Source: JBDTDV01 sp039922875
GTDB taxonomy: Bacteria; Actinomycetota; Actinomycetes; Actinomycetales; Microbacteriaceae
Assembly: GCA_039922875.1 (NCBI GenBank)
Contig: JBDTDV010000016.1
Coordinates: forward strand, 1 to 64,000
Direction: 5' to 3'
Length of the DNA stretch: 64,000 nucleotides
Made by a program: the position numbers and the translations under genes
Notes under the pieces: generated by a model
What the model was told of the DNA's origin: nothing
The model's database searches: none
The model's input: the letters and a program-made list of their open reading frames with translations, nothing else
Part shown: one piece after another, positions 24,357 through 32,029 of the stretch
How the letters are laid out: each line of letters opens with the position of its first letter
How positions within the stretch are numbered: the stretch's first letter is position 1

Positions 24357-24683
24357 TCACGCGCCAACCCGGTAGCGTAGGTACACCACGCCACCGGTGA
24401 AACTACGTTTCTCCAGCAGACTGAGGGTGATTCGAGCGTGATCCGGCAGCGCCCTGGTACCGCCTCCCACGATGATCGGTACGACGAAAAACTGAAACTC
24501 ATCGACGAGGCCGGCGCGGATGGCGTGCGCGGCCAGTCCCGGTCCGCCAACGCTGAGATCGCGATCTGCGCGTGCCGTGAACTCGCTACCGAATCCGGTG
24601 GTAGACGGACCCCATTTTAGCGGATCTTCACCGGTGGTACTTCCGATGAGACCGAGCACGGACTGTGCTGCTCTCTTTTGCAC
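24357..24683 (-). pseudogene. RibD C-terminal/DHFR-like reductase, N-terminally truncated
   Basis: Residues about 38-107 are the C-terminal half of the dihydrofolate-reductase-like RibD_C family: RDLSVGGPGLAAHAIRAGLVDEF, FFVVPIIVGGGTRALPD, FTGGVVYLRYRV. The usual protein has about 190 residues with an NADPH-binding start. Here the first half is absent; the upstream in-frame sequence (from 24683) is unlike the family. Remnant, probably not functional. Confidence 0.65.
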
Positions 24684-24817
24684 AGACGATCTTTGTTATA
24701 CCGCAGCGAGCGGCAAGAATGGTGGCATGTCCGGCGTCGTCGCTATTGTCCGCTCGGTGCTCGCACCGTTTCGACGGACCCGACTGTTCCGCCTGCGGCC
24801 GGTGCGGCGGTTCTAGC

Positions 24818-25429
24818 GTGCCGGACCGGAACCGGGTGACGCCGCTCGGAGACGTGGTAGCGATACCACTGCGCGGGTCGTGGACCGGGAATCGCGGCCG
24901 GATCCACTTGGGGAAGGAAATCGTCAGGTTTCATTCGGGCGATCTCTGGATCACCTGCGCACTCGAATTTCGCGGCCGCCGGAACCAGCAGTGGCTACCC
25001 AATCACTACACATTTCTGTATTTTCACGACGAGGCGGTGTCGTTTGCGGCCGGGCATCGGCCCTGCGCGGAGTGTCGGCGAGAGAGCTACCAGGCGTATC
25101 GTGCCGCCTGGGCCACGGGTCTGCGCATCGATCCGCCGTCCGCGCGGGAGATGAACCGGCAACTGCATTTTCAGCGGATCCTTCCCGGGACGCGCACCCG
25201 CCGCTTGCACCCATTACCGTGGCGCGCACTGCCAGATGGCGCATTCGTCCTTCGGGACGCTGTGCCGGCGCTGGTCCTCGGCGACGAGGTTGTCGAATGG
25301 AACTCCGACGGGTATGGCAGACATCAGCCTCGACCGCGTCGCGGATACGTCACCGTGATCACCCCACCGGCCACGCTCGCCGTGCTCCGAGCAGGGTATC
25401 CGGTGCAAATCGATTCAACGGCGCGCTAG
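24818..25429 (+). CDS. Conserved hypothetical protein with HRPCAECR motif
   Basis: 203 residues from GTG 24818 (frame open further upstream to 24665, with ATG 24719 possible). I recognise the type only as an actinobacterial conserved hypothetical: VTPLGDVVAIPLRGSWTGNRG, WITCALEFRGRR, YTFLYFHDEAVSFAAGHRPC then AECRRESYQAYRAAW. The two Cys two residues apart after a His, together with an earlier Cys, could bind zinc, in the manner of an Ada-like metal-binding fold; this is inference. No operon partner. Confidence 0.6.
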   Translation: MPDRNRVTPLGDVVAIPLRGSWTGNRGRIHLGKEIVRFHSGDLWITCALEFRGRRNQQWLPNHYTFLYFHDEAVSFAAGHRPCAECRRESYQAYRAAWATGLRIDPPSAREMNRQLHFQRILPGTRTRRLHPLPWRALPDGAFVLRDAVPALVLGDEVVEWNSDGYGRHQPRPRRGYVTVITPPATLAVLRAGYPVQIDSTAR

Positions 25430-25478
25430 GCCAGGGTCGGCCACTCGTGCCAGAATCGTGGCACGACGATTGGAGCCG

Positions 25479-26630
25479 ATGGTGACTGACCCCACGGCGG
25501 CGACACCGGTCGTGCAGAGTCGCCGCGTGGACTGGATCGAACTGTTTTTCGACCTGGCGATGGTCGCATTCATCACCCAACTCGCCCATGGGATGCACGG
25601 ATCGCCGGGACCGGCCGAATTCCTGACGTTTCTGGCCTGGTCGGTCCCCGCGTGGTGGGCATGGACCAACGTGGTGGCCTGCGTCAATGTGTTGCCTGTC
25701 CTGCCGGCACGACCACTTGCCATCGCACTGCTGGCCGCGATGGGCGCGATCGGCCTCATGGCGGCATCCGTCACGGAGACGACCGAGCGGGCCTGGGCAT
25801 TCGCTCTGGCGAATGCGCTGCTGCGACTGGTCCTGCTGGTGCTGTGGATCTACCGGGCAAAGAGTGCCGGACATTCGCCGTTCCTGTCGGTGCTCTATAA
25901 CGGTGCGACCGCGGTGATCTGGGCCGCGTCGATCTTCGTCCCGTCACCGCTGAACCTGGTGCTGTGGGGGATCGCGATTCTCGTCGAGGTGCTGCTTCTA
26001 CGGCTACGGAACCGGCAGCTGGCGACAACCATACGGGTGGATATAGGTCACGCCAGTGAGCGGCTCGGACTGTTCATGATCATCCTGATGGGAGAATCGG
26101 TGCTGAGCCTGGTCACTGCGCTCAGCGCGCATTGGAACCCCGCGTCGGGCCTGGCGGCACTGGTCGGGTTCGTGGCGATCGCGCTGATCGCGTGGGGGTT
26201 TTTCGTGGCAGGTGCCGGTGTCGTCGAAGAGGGGCTGGCGCAGCTGGAGGATGCTCACAACACCTCCGCGCTGCTGGACACGGTGATGTTCCTGCCGTAC
26301 CTGATCGTGATCAGCGTCACAATGTTCTCCGCCGGGCTCGCGACGACGGTGAGCCATCCCGGCGAACCGCTCGCTCCCGGTGCGGCGATAACCCTCTGCG
26401 GCGGGCTGGCCCTGTTCTATTGGACGAACGCCATCGTGATGCGCCGGTACGGACGGCCATGGGCGCGCCTGCTGCCGTGGGCGGTACCGGCCGCCGTGCT
26501 ACCGGTCGCGATCGCCTTCGGCGCCGCGGGGGTGACGGCGACCGTCGCTCTGGGCCTGGTCGCCGGAACCGTGATCCTGGTTCTCGGTGTCTCGATCGTC
26601 AGCCATCCACGGGTATACCGCGGGGCATAG
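25479..26630 (+). CDS. Low-temperature-requirement A (LtrA) family membrane protein
   Basis: 383 residues from ATG 25479 (GTG 25482 is nearly as good; TGGAG lies just upstream). VDWIELFFDLAMVAFITQLAHGM is the LtrA signature, followed by about ten membrane segments and the conserved GHASERLGLFMIILMGESVLSLV segment. LtrA was first linked to growth of Listeria at low temperature; biochemical activity is unknown. Upstream of a CPA2 antiporter on the same strand with a 38-base gap. Confidence 0.88.
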   Translation: MVTDPTAATPVVQSRRVDWIELFFDLAMVAFITQLAHGMHGSPGPAEFLTFLAWSVPAWWAWTNVVACVNVLPVLPARPLAIALLAAMGAIGLMAASVTETTERAWAFALANALLRLVLLVLWIYRAKSAGHSPFLSVLYNGATAVIWAASIFVPSPLNLVLWGIAILVEVLLLRLRNRQLATTIRVDIGHASERLGLFMIILMGESVLSLVTALSAHWNPASGLAALVGFVAIALIAWGFFVAGAGVVEEGLAQLEDAHNTSALLDTVMFLPYLIVISVTMFSAGLATTVSHPGEPLAPGAAITLCGGLALFYWTNAIVMRRYGRPWARLLPWAVPAAVLPVAIAFGAAGVTATVALGLVAGTVILVLGVSIVSHPRVYRGA

Positions 26631-26668
26631 CCGCTGGCAGCACTATCATGTGCTGGGAGAGTGGTGTA

Positions 26669-27898
26669 GTGGATACTGGCGTGGCATCGGTAGCAGTTGT
26701 TCTTCTCGTGGCAGTTCTGGCGCCGATTGCCGCAGCCATCGTCGGCCATATCGCCAAGGTTCCCCTGGTGGTGTTCGAGATCGTCTTGGGCATGATCGTC
26801 GGGCCCAGTGTCCTCGGCTGGGTCGCGGCTGATCACGTGCTCGACGAACTCTCGACTGTCGGCCTGGTGATGCTGTTCTTCATGGCCGGCCACGAGATCA
26901 ACTTCACTCAGATCAAGGGCCGGGCGATGAAGCGGGCGGCACTCGGCTGGGCCGTGTCGCTGGTCGCGGGTGTCGCAGTCGGGATCGTCCTGGCCCGGGG
27001 ATCCATCGACGGCGTATACATCGGCATCGCGCTCAGCTCGACGGCGCTGGGCACGATCATGCCCATGCTGCGCGATGCCGGTCACCTTCGCACCCCGTTC
27101 GGACGATCGGTGATAGCGGTCGGCGCGGCGGGGGAGTTCCTGCCGCTGCTGGCGATCTCCTTGTTCCTCAGCGGACGTCAGCCGATGGTTGCCGCCTTGA
27201 TCCTGATCGTGTTCGTGATCGTCTCCGGACTTGCTATCTGGTTCGCGCTGCACCAACGAAATCATCACCTCAACGCCCTGGTCAACGCATCCCTGCACAC
27301 CAGCGGGCAGTTCGCGGTGCGCCTGGTGCTCTTGATCGTGGTCTCGCTGGTGGCGTTGAGCCTGGTGCTGGGTCTGGACCTGTTGATCGGGGCGTTCGCT
27401 GCCGGCATCCTGGCCCGGATCGTGTTGCAGCACTCCACGGAGGCCGACAAGGTCACCATCGAACGCAAGCTGGAGGCGATCTCGTTCGGCTTTCTGGTTC
27501 CCGCCTTCTTCATCGTGGCCGGCGCGACGTTCGACTTCGATTCGCTGGTGGCAGACCCGCAGTCACTGATTTTGGTGCCGGTCTTCCTGGTGCTGCTCCT
27601 GGTGGTTCGCGGCATCCCGGGAGCCTTCGCCGCGCCGCAGGATGCCAGCTGGAGCCAGCGCAATTCCCTCGCGTTGTTCTCCGCAACCGGCCTGCCGATC
27701 ATCATCGCGGTGACCGGGATCGCGCTGGACCAGCACGCGATGGCGCCGGGGGTTGCCGCGGCGTTGGTCGGCGCAGGGATGCTGTCGGTGCTGATCTTCC
27801 CGCTGCTTGCGCTGATGGGCACGCACGCCTTAGCCGAGCACTCAGCCGATACTCGAGAGTCCCTGCTGCCTAAAGATGATAGTGCCGGAGTGTTCTAG
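26669..27898 (+). CDS. Cation:proton antiporter, CPA2 family (KefB/NapA-like)
   Basis: 409 residues from GTG 26669 with GGGAG nine bases upstream. About eleven to twelve membrane segments: VPLVVFEIVLGMIVGPSVLGW and LVMLFFMAGHEINF open the transporter, and GSIDGVYIGIALSSTALGTIMPML carries the discontinuous-helix region. No C-terminal NAD-binding (TrkA-N) domain is present, so it resembles stand-alone sodium or potassium/proton exchangers. Its TAG stop overlaps the stop of the tiny minus-strand gene at 27895. Confidence 0.88.
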   Translation: MDTGVASVAVVLLVAVLAPIAAAIVGHIAKVPLVVFEIVLGMIVGPSVLGWVAADHVLDELSTVGLVMLFFMAGHEINFTQIKGRAMKRAALGWAVSLVAGVAVGIVLARGSIDGVYIGIALSSTALGTIMPMLRDAGHLRTPFGRSVIAVGAAGEFLPLLAISLFLSGRQPMVAALILIVFVIVSGLAIWFALHQRNHHLNALVNASLHTSGQFAVRLVLLIVVSLVALSLVLGLDLLIGAFAAGILARIVLQHSTEADKVTIERKLEAISFGFLVPAFFIVAGATFDFDSLVADPQSLILVPVFLVLLLVVRGIPGAFAAPQDASWSQRNSLALFSATGLPIIIAVTGIALDQHAMAPGVAAALVGAGMLSVLIFPLLALMGTHALAEHSADTRESLLPKDDSAGVF

Positions 27899-27990
27899 AA
27901 GCCGGAGATCGCGTACATCCCGACCATGCCCACGAGCGCGGCGACCGCAATACTGAGGGTCAGAACCTTACGCGTTTTGCGTCCCATCAT
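27895..27990 (-). CDS. 31-residue single-helix membrane peptide
   Basis: ATG 27990 reads MMGRKTRKVLTLSIAVAALV and GMVGMYAISGF before a TAG at 27895-27897. A positively charged start is followed by one membrane helix. The ribosome site is unusually strong (GGAGGTGATC at 27999-28008, 12 bases from the first ATG), which is the best evidence that it is translated. Its stop overlaps the antiporter stop tail to tail. Function unknown; small helices of this kind often attach to a larger membrane complex. Confidence 0.7.
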   Translation of the reverse strand: MMGRKTRKVLTLSIAVAALVGMVGMYAISGF

Positions 27991-28104
27991 GATCCTTCGA
28001 TCACCTCCTGCTTGCTCCTAGGTTACCCGCACGAGAATGCCTCATCGATACCGGCGGCCAGCGCGGTACCTGGGTCGATTCCAGAAGCAGGGTACGGTCG
28101 TGGC

Positions 28105-28521
28105 ATGGCGGAAGCGGATGGCGTGGCGGAACGGATCGAGGCGGCTGGCGCCGTGGTCAAAGACACTGCCGGCCGGTTTCTGTTGGTGATGCGAGCGGCA
28201 GAGCCCGAGGCCGGGTCCTGGACGATTCCCGGCGGCAAGGTCGAACCCGGCGAGTCACTGGCGGAGGCGGCAGCGCGGGAAGTGTGCGAGGAGACCGGGA
28301 TTCGGGTTCGCGTGGTCGGCGAACTCGGCGTTCTGGAGCGCCCTGCCGGCAACGGTCGCGTCTACGAGATTCACGATTTCGCGGCCGACTACGTCTCGGG
28401 TGAGGTGTCGGCCGCCGACGATGCGGCCGACGCGGGCTGGTTCAGCGCCCAGCAGATGGCTCTGATGCCGCTTACCGGCGATCTGCTGTGGCATCTCAGT
28501 CGCTTCGGTGTCTACCCCTGA
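28105..28521 (+). CDS. Nudix hydrolase
   Basis: 138 residues from ATG 28105. The Nudix box GGKVEPGESLAEAAAREVCEETGI fits Gx5Ex7REUxEExGU exactly. The N-terminal IEAAGAVVKDTAGRFLLVMRAAEPEAGSW and later tryptophan GWFSAQQMALM are typical of MutT/ADP-ribose-pyrophosphatase-sized members. The substrate (oxidised nucleotide or nucleotide sugar) is not predictable. Its last 26 bases overlap the end of the ThiF-like gene on the other strand. Confidence 0.88.
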   Translation: MAEADGVAERIEAAGAVVKDTAGRFLLVMRAAEPEAGSWTIPGGKVEPGESLAEAAAREVCEETGIRVRVVGELGVLERPAGNGRVYEIHDFAADYVSGEVSAADDAADAGWFSAQQMALMPLTGDLLWHLSRFGVYP

Positions 28522-29491
28522 CCGGAGCGGGGACATCGGCGACCGGATGGTGCGCATCAGCCAGTCGGCGGCCGATCTCCTCGACGGTGTAACTGGCCTG
28601 CGGATTGCGGCGTTGCCACAGGGCGGCGGCGATCAGATGGCGGTAATGAGATCCGCGGCCGCCACGAAGGATGCCGGCTTGGAATGTGTATGTGTCGATG
28701 TAGGCGACGGCTGGCGCCCAGGTGGGTGAGCGGCGGTGGTTAGACAGTTTCGCGGTGAGGTGCAGGAATACCTGGGTGGATGCGATTGCCGAAAGCGCGT
28801 CAACGCCTATCGATAGCGACGGCAGCGGCACTGCGACCGAGTCGGACCCGCCAGACCGGATCGAATTCAACGAGCGAAGGTCGGCATACCGCGGAATATA
28901 GGGCAGGCTCCGGGTCAGGTCCATGGTTGCATCGACGATATCGGCCAGTCGGGCGGTCGGGGAAATTCCATGGAACCGTTCGAACGTCCATGGTCCGGTC
29001 GGTGGGAACGAGGTCACCTGCGCCGCGAATCCGATATTCATCGCAAGCACATCGGGAATTCCCTGTGCTCGTGCCTGTCGTGCGATCATCGCCCCGACGT
29101 AAGGCGTCGTCGAGTCGCTCTCGTCCAAGACCAGGGATGCGCCGCGCAAGAAATCCTCGACCGTGTCCGGGCTGACACCTTCCGGGAATACTGTGACGTC
29201 GGCATCCGGATTGATGTCCAGAAGCTGCTCTCGAAAGACCTCGGCCTTATTGCGCCCCATATTCGAGATCCGCGCGCCTTCGACGCGGTTCACGTTTTCG
29301 GGCTCGAAAACTTCGGGATCGGCGATCGAAAAGGCGCCAACGCCCATGCGCGCGAGCTTCAACCCGAGCTGGAATCCGCCACCGCCTGCTCCGCCGATAG
29401 CGACCCTGGCGTCCATGAGGGCAGACTGCTCGGCTTCGCTCCAAAAGCCGTAATTCCGAGCGAACTCCTTCGACCGGATTGATCTGGGCAT
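28496..29491 (-). CDS. ThiF/MoeB (E1-like) adenylyltransferase without any cysteine
   Basis: 331 residues. The adenylation domain is complete: GGAGGGG at 33-39 (ATP loop), D58 in IADPEVFEPENVNR, Arg finger R69, K82 in GRNKAEV and D126 in LVLDESD, aligning with MoeB positions for ATP binding. There is no Cys in the whole chain, so neither the catalytic Cys nor the zinc CxxC pairs exist; it can adenylate a carboxylate but cannot form a thioester, as in MccB-type members. A 70-residue helical C-terminal extension is extra. It starts by TAATG overlap with the acyltransferase gene upstream, so the two are coupled. Substrate is likely a small carboxylate or peptide. Confidence 0.85.
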   Translation of the reverse strand: MPRSIRSKEFARNYGFWSEAEQSALMDARVAIGGAGGGGFQLGLKLARMGVGAFSIADPEVFEPENVNRVEGARISNMGRNKAEVFREQLLDINPDADVTVFPEGVSPDTVEDFLRGASLVLDESDSTTPYVGAMIARQARAQGIPDVLAMNIGFAAQVTSFPPTGPWTFERFHGISPTARLADIVDATMDLTRSLPYIPRYADLRSLNSIRSGGSDSVAVPLPSLSIGVDALSAIASTQVFLHLTAKLSNHRRSPTWAPAVAYIDTYTFQAGILRGGRGSHYRHLIAAALWQRRNPQASYTVEEIGRRLADAHHPVADVPAPVRGRHRSD

Positions 29492-30258
29492 TACGCCACC
29501 CGTTCGGTCTTCCCACTCTGGGGAAGATGGCCGAAGTGCGCCATTGCCGGCTCCGCCGCCCGGTACCGGGCGATGAGCGATTCATCGCGGCGGTTCACCG
29601 CCGCCGTCGAAGCAGGGATGTCTATCTCGATCGGCACGTTGTAATCGAGGTATCGTTCGCTGTAGCGCATCGCACCGATGCGTTCGATGGCGATCACGCT
29701 GCGCAGGTGGCGCTCCAACCACGGCTCGATGATCGCAAAGGTGCGTCCAAGGCCCTGGTTTGCGATGTGTGCGAGCATGAGCGCGAAAAGATGCCACTGC
29801 ACAAGTTCTTGGAGTGGCGCGCTCTCGTGGCGGGATATCACCCGGGACACTTCGACGGCCTTCGGGCCCAACGGGATCTGGTCGAAACTGTCTGGACAGA
29901 ATTGCTCGATGGGCAGCTGGGATTCGCCACGCAGAATGAGCCGGGAGACCCCGACCACGCGCACGCCCTTCTTGTGGTTTTCGAACACGGCGAAGGTGAC
30001 CGAGCGGGCGTCGTCGTCGTCTCGATCGGTGCCGTCCAGATGCAAGTCGCTTTCGGCCAGTTGCCCTGTTTGGTCGACGTAGACGCGTCTGCGCAGAGTG
30101 AAATGCGCTCGGTATTCCTCTTCCAACCCGTCTACAGCCTCGCCGTTGATAGCGACGATCCCGGCAGCCAATCGCGACTGAGGCATCGGGGTGAAAAGTC
30201 TCGACGCGAGCACGGGAATGACCTCATCATTCGAAACAGTGCAGTCAACGTGGGACAA
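29491..30258 (-). CDS. LuxI/FeeM-like N-acyltransferase (GNAT fold)
   Basis: 255 residues. FTLRRRVYVDQTGQLAESDL (R56-R58) resembles the LuxI opening Arg region, DRDDDDARSVTFAVFENHKK the acidic linker, VVGVSRLIL (R106) the central strand, and AVEVSRVISR (E136-x-x-R139) the ExxR motif of autoinducer synthases and N-acyl amino acid synthases (FeeM type). The C-terminal IEPWLERHLRSVIAIERIGA is the closing GNAT region. Such enzymes move an acyl group from acyl-ACP or CoA to an amino compound. It directly precedes and overlaps the ThiF-like gene. Family call is moderate: an ordinary GNAT is the alternative. Confidence 0.65.
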   Translation of the reverse strand: MSHVDCTVSNDEVIPVLASRLFTPMPQSRLAAGIVAINGEAVDGLEEEYRAHFTLRRRVYVDQTGQLAESDLHLDGTDRDDDDARSVTFAVFENHKKGVRVVGVSRLILRGESQLPIEQFCPDSFDQIPLGPKAVEVSRVISRHESAPLQELVQWHLFALMLAHIANQGLGRTFAIIEPWLERHLRSVIAIERIGAMRYSERYLDYNVPIEIDIPASTAAVNRRDESLIARYRAAEPAMAHFGHLPQSGKTERVA

Positions 30259-30340
30259 GGTCGAGTTCTTTCTGGCAACTGAGCGTTAGACGATCCACGG
30301 CACGCGAGAATCATTGTCGAACGAGCGATACGGGCAGATT

Positions 30341-30365
30341 GGCATCGATCGGCTCCGATGATGCC
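30341..30365. promoter_or_regulatory. Imperfect palindrome, possible operator
   Basis: GGCATCGATCGG, two bases, CCGATGATGCC: arms pair over 11 bases with one bulge. It sits between the acyltransferase gene and the TetR-like regulator, a length and place typical of TetR-family operators. It could instead be an RNA hairpin. Confidence 0.4.
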
Positions 30366-30411
30366 TGCGTCGGGCCACGCGATACCTATCCGTGCACAGC
30401 CTAGTGGTGCA

Positions 30412-30463
30412 GCCCTCCAGCAGTGGAATGGTGCGAGGACGAGTCGTGGAGTGGCTGGAGGGC
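30412..30463. promoter_or_regulatory. Perfect 10-bp inverted repeat with inner palindrome
   Basis: GCCCTCCAGC (30412-30421) is repeated inverted as GCTGGAGGGC (30454-30463) with 32 bases between, and the spacer holds the palindrome ACGAGTCGT (30439-30447). It ends 54 bases upstream of the TetR-like start. A two-site operator or a looped regulatory element is possible; no terminator U-run follows. Confidence 0.45.
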
Positions 30464-30516
30464 AACGCGATTGCTACGATGTAGCCGAGCTCCAACAACG
30501 GCGATAGGGGAAATGC

Positions 30517-31356
30517 ATGCCGGAAAACGGCCGGAACCACACGCGGCGGTCGCGCGCGCGTAGCGCCGTTGAAGAATCCCGGGAGAAGATGCTACAGCAG
30601 GCGACGTACCACATCGAGTCCGTCGGCGCATCGATGGGGATGCCCGATGACGTCCTCAGGGGGGTGATCGACAACGCCGGCGTGACCAAGGCGGAGTTCT
30701 TTCAGATCTGGCCGACCACCGAGGCTTTCCTGGCCGAGTTGTTCTGCGAACTTGCCAACCAGGCACAGGTGGACCGCGCCGACACCGGTACCCTGCTCTC
30801 AACCTGGCGCTATCTGAGCATGCGCATCGATGACCTGCGTTCGGCCGAAGGACGGCGAAGAGTCCTTGAGGACGTGATCCGCACCGCGGCGGACTACAAC
30901 TTCGAGGCCGTCACCTCGTCGAACAAATGGCGTACCTACGCGGCCCTGTCAGCCACGATCATGTCCTGGTCGGACGAAGACGCGCGAGAGCGCATCCTTG
31001 AAGCGCTGCGCGCGAGTGAATTCGCGTTTGTGGACACAATGGAGACCTTTTATCGGAATGTGCTGCCCACGATCGGATACCGGCTCAAACCGGCTTTTGG
31101 AGACGACTACCAACCTTTCGTGGTAGCGGCCGCGTCGGTTATCGAGGGTCTTGGCATCGTGCGCTCGACTGTTCCGTCACTGGTCGAGGCCCACTTCGAC
31201 CTCGGCGGCGACAGCGCGGGCGGCGGAGGAAGCTGGTCTGCCGCGTCATTGGCCTTTATCGGGGTCGTTGACGCGTTCATCGAGCCGGATCCGGAGTTCA
31301 CCCCGGAGGTGGCGATCGCCCGGCTCAGCACCGGAATGGACGTCACGGCGCAGTGA
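30517..31356 (+). CDS. TetR/AcrR-like transcriptional regulator
   Basis: 279 residues, ATG preceded by AGGGGAA. The N-terminal HTH is REKMLQQATYHIESVGASMG, then DVLRGVIDNAGVTKAEFFQIWPTTEAFLAELF; the recognition helix and the K-x-x-F-F...T-E-A-F pattern are TetR-type. The C-terminal 200 residues form the helical effector domain with a Gly/Ser-rich spacer (GDSAGGGGSW). It is divergent from the acyltransferase-ThiF pair with 258 bases between, including two palindromic elements, so it is the natural regulator of that pair. Confidence 0.75.
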   Translation: MPENGRNHTRRSRARSAVEESREKMLQQATYHIESVGASMGMPDDVLRGVIDNAGVTKAEFFQIWPTTEAFLAELFCELANQAQVDRADTGTLLSTWRYLSMRIDDLRSAEGRRRVLEDVIRTAADYNFEAVTSSNKWRTYAALSATIMSWSDEDARERILEALRASEFAFVDTMETFYRNVLPTIGYRLKPAFGDDYQPFVVAAASVIEGLGIVRSTVPSLVEAHFDLGGDSAGGGGSWSAASLAFIGVVDAFIEPDPEFTPEVAIARLSTGMDVTAQ

Positions 31357-31396
31357 CGGCGGGGACGGAAATCCTCCCTTTCTGCATGCTGAGTGA

Positions 31397-32029
31397 CTAG
31401 GCGAGGTAGCCGTCTTCCGCCACGCAGCGGAGCAGGTCGATGCGCGTCTCCGATTGCCGGTTCTGTGCCCGGTAGACGTGTCGGACCCGCTTTAGCGCGG
31501 CGCGTACCGTCTCGAATTTGACGCCTTGTGCCAGCGAGATATCAACGGTGCTGTAGCCGCTGGCATAGAGCCGGAGCATCGACAGGTCAGCCTCTGTGAT
31601 CGACGGTTCCGGGCGGGCGTGTTCCTCAGCAGGTTGGTCACCCGCGGAATTCGGATCCAGCGCACGGCGCGCAGCCGCGACGACTTCGGCCGCGGATCGG
31701 GACTTTGAAATGAAGGCCGAGGCACCCGCCGTAGCGGCCTGATCGCGTAACTTCGCCGTCTCTACAGAACTCATGATGACGACCTTTGCCCCGGCCTCAG
31801 TGCAGCACCGCACCCGGGTCTCCAGGGAAACCGGTTCAAAAGTGGGGGCCATGATCACGACGTCTGGGCGAAGTTTCAGGCTCTTAGCGAGCTCGCTCCA
31901 TAAACCCACTGCGGTGATGACCTCGAAGTCAGCGGCGTTGACTCGCACCCATTCGGCGAGCCCATCCACGATGAGAACGTGATCATCAAGGATTGCCAAT
32001 CGATGCACGCGGTCTGCAGCGGCTGGCAT
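31397..32029 (-). CDS. LuxR-type response regulator with degenerate receiver
   Basis: 210 residues. The receiver keeps the acidic pair (LDDH, D15-D16) and the conserved Lys (SKS), but the phospho-acceptor position reads IMAPTF: Ala61 stands where the paralogue at 34452 has Asp (IMDFEL). The C-terminal HTH (LSMLRLYASGYSTVDISLAQ, then KFETVRAALKRVRHVY) is LuxR/NarL-like. It should therefore not be phosphorylated in the usual way and may be constitutive, ligand-controlled or a partner of the intact paralogue. Its ATG follows the GGDEF-EAL stop with no gap (TAGATG), so it is the last gene of that operon. Confidence 0.82.
   Translation of the reverse strand: MPAAADRVHRLAILDDHVLIVDGLAEWVRVNAADFEVITAVGLWSELAKSLKLRPDVVIMAPTFEPVSLETRVRCCTEAGAKVVIMSSVETAKLRDQAATAGASAFISKSRSAAEVVAAARRALDPNSAGDQPAEEHARPEPSITEADLSMLRLYASGYSTVDISLAQGVKFETVRAALKRVRHVYRAQNRQSETRIDLLRCVAEDGYLA

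Noticed and set aside
26417..27433. Minus-strand open frame of 338 codons opposite the CPA2 antiporter
   Set aside because: His, Asp and Gln-rich antisense of membrane helices; no family features.
30341..30365. Hairpin considered as a transcription terminator of the acyltransferase arm
   Set aside because: It lies upstream of both divergent genes, not after a gene, and no T-run follows on either strand.
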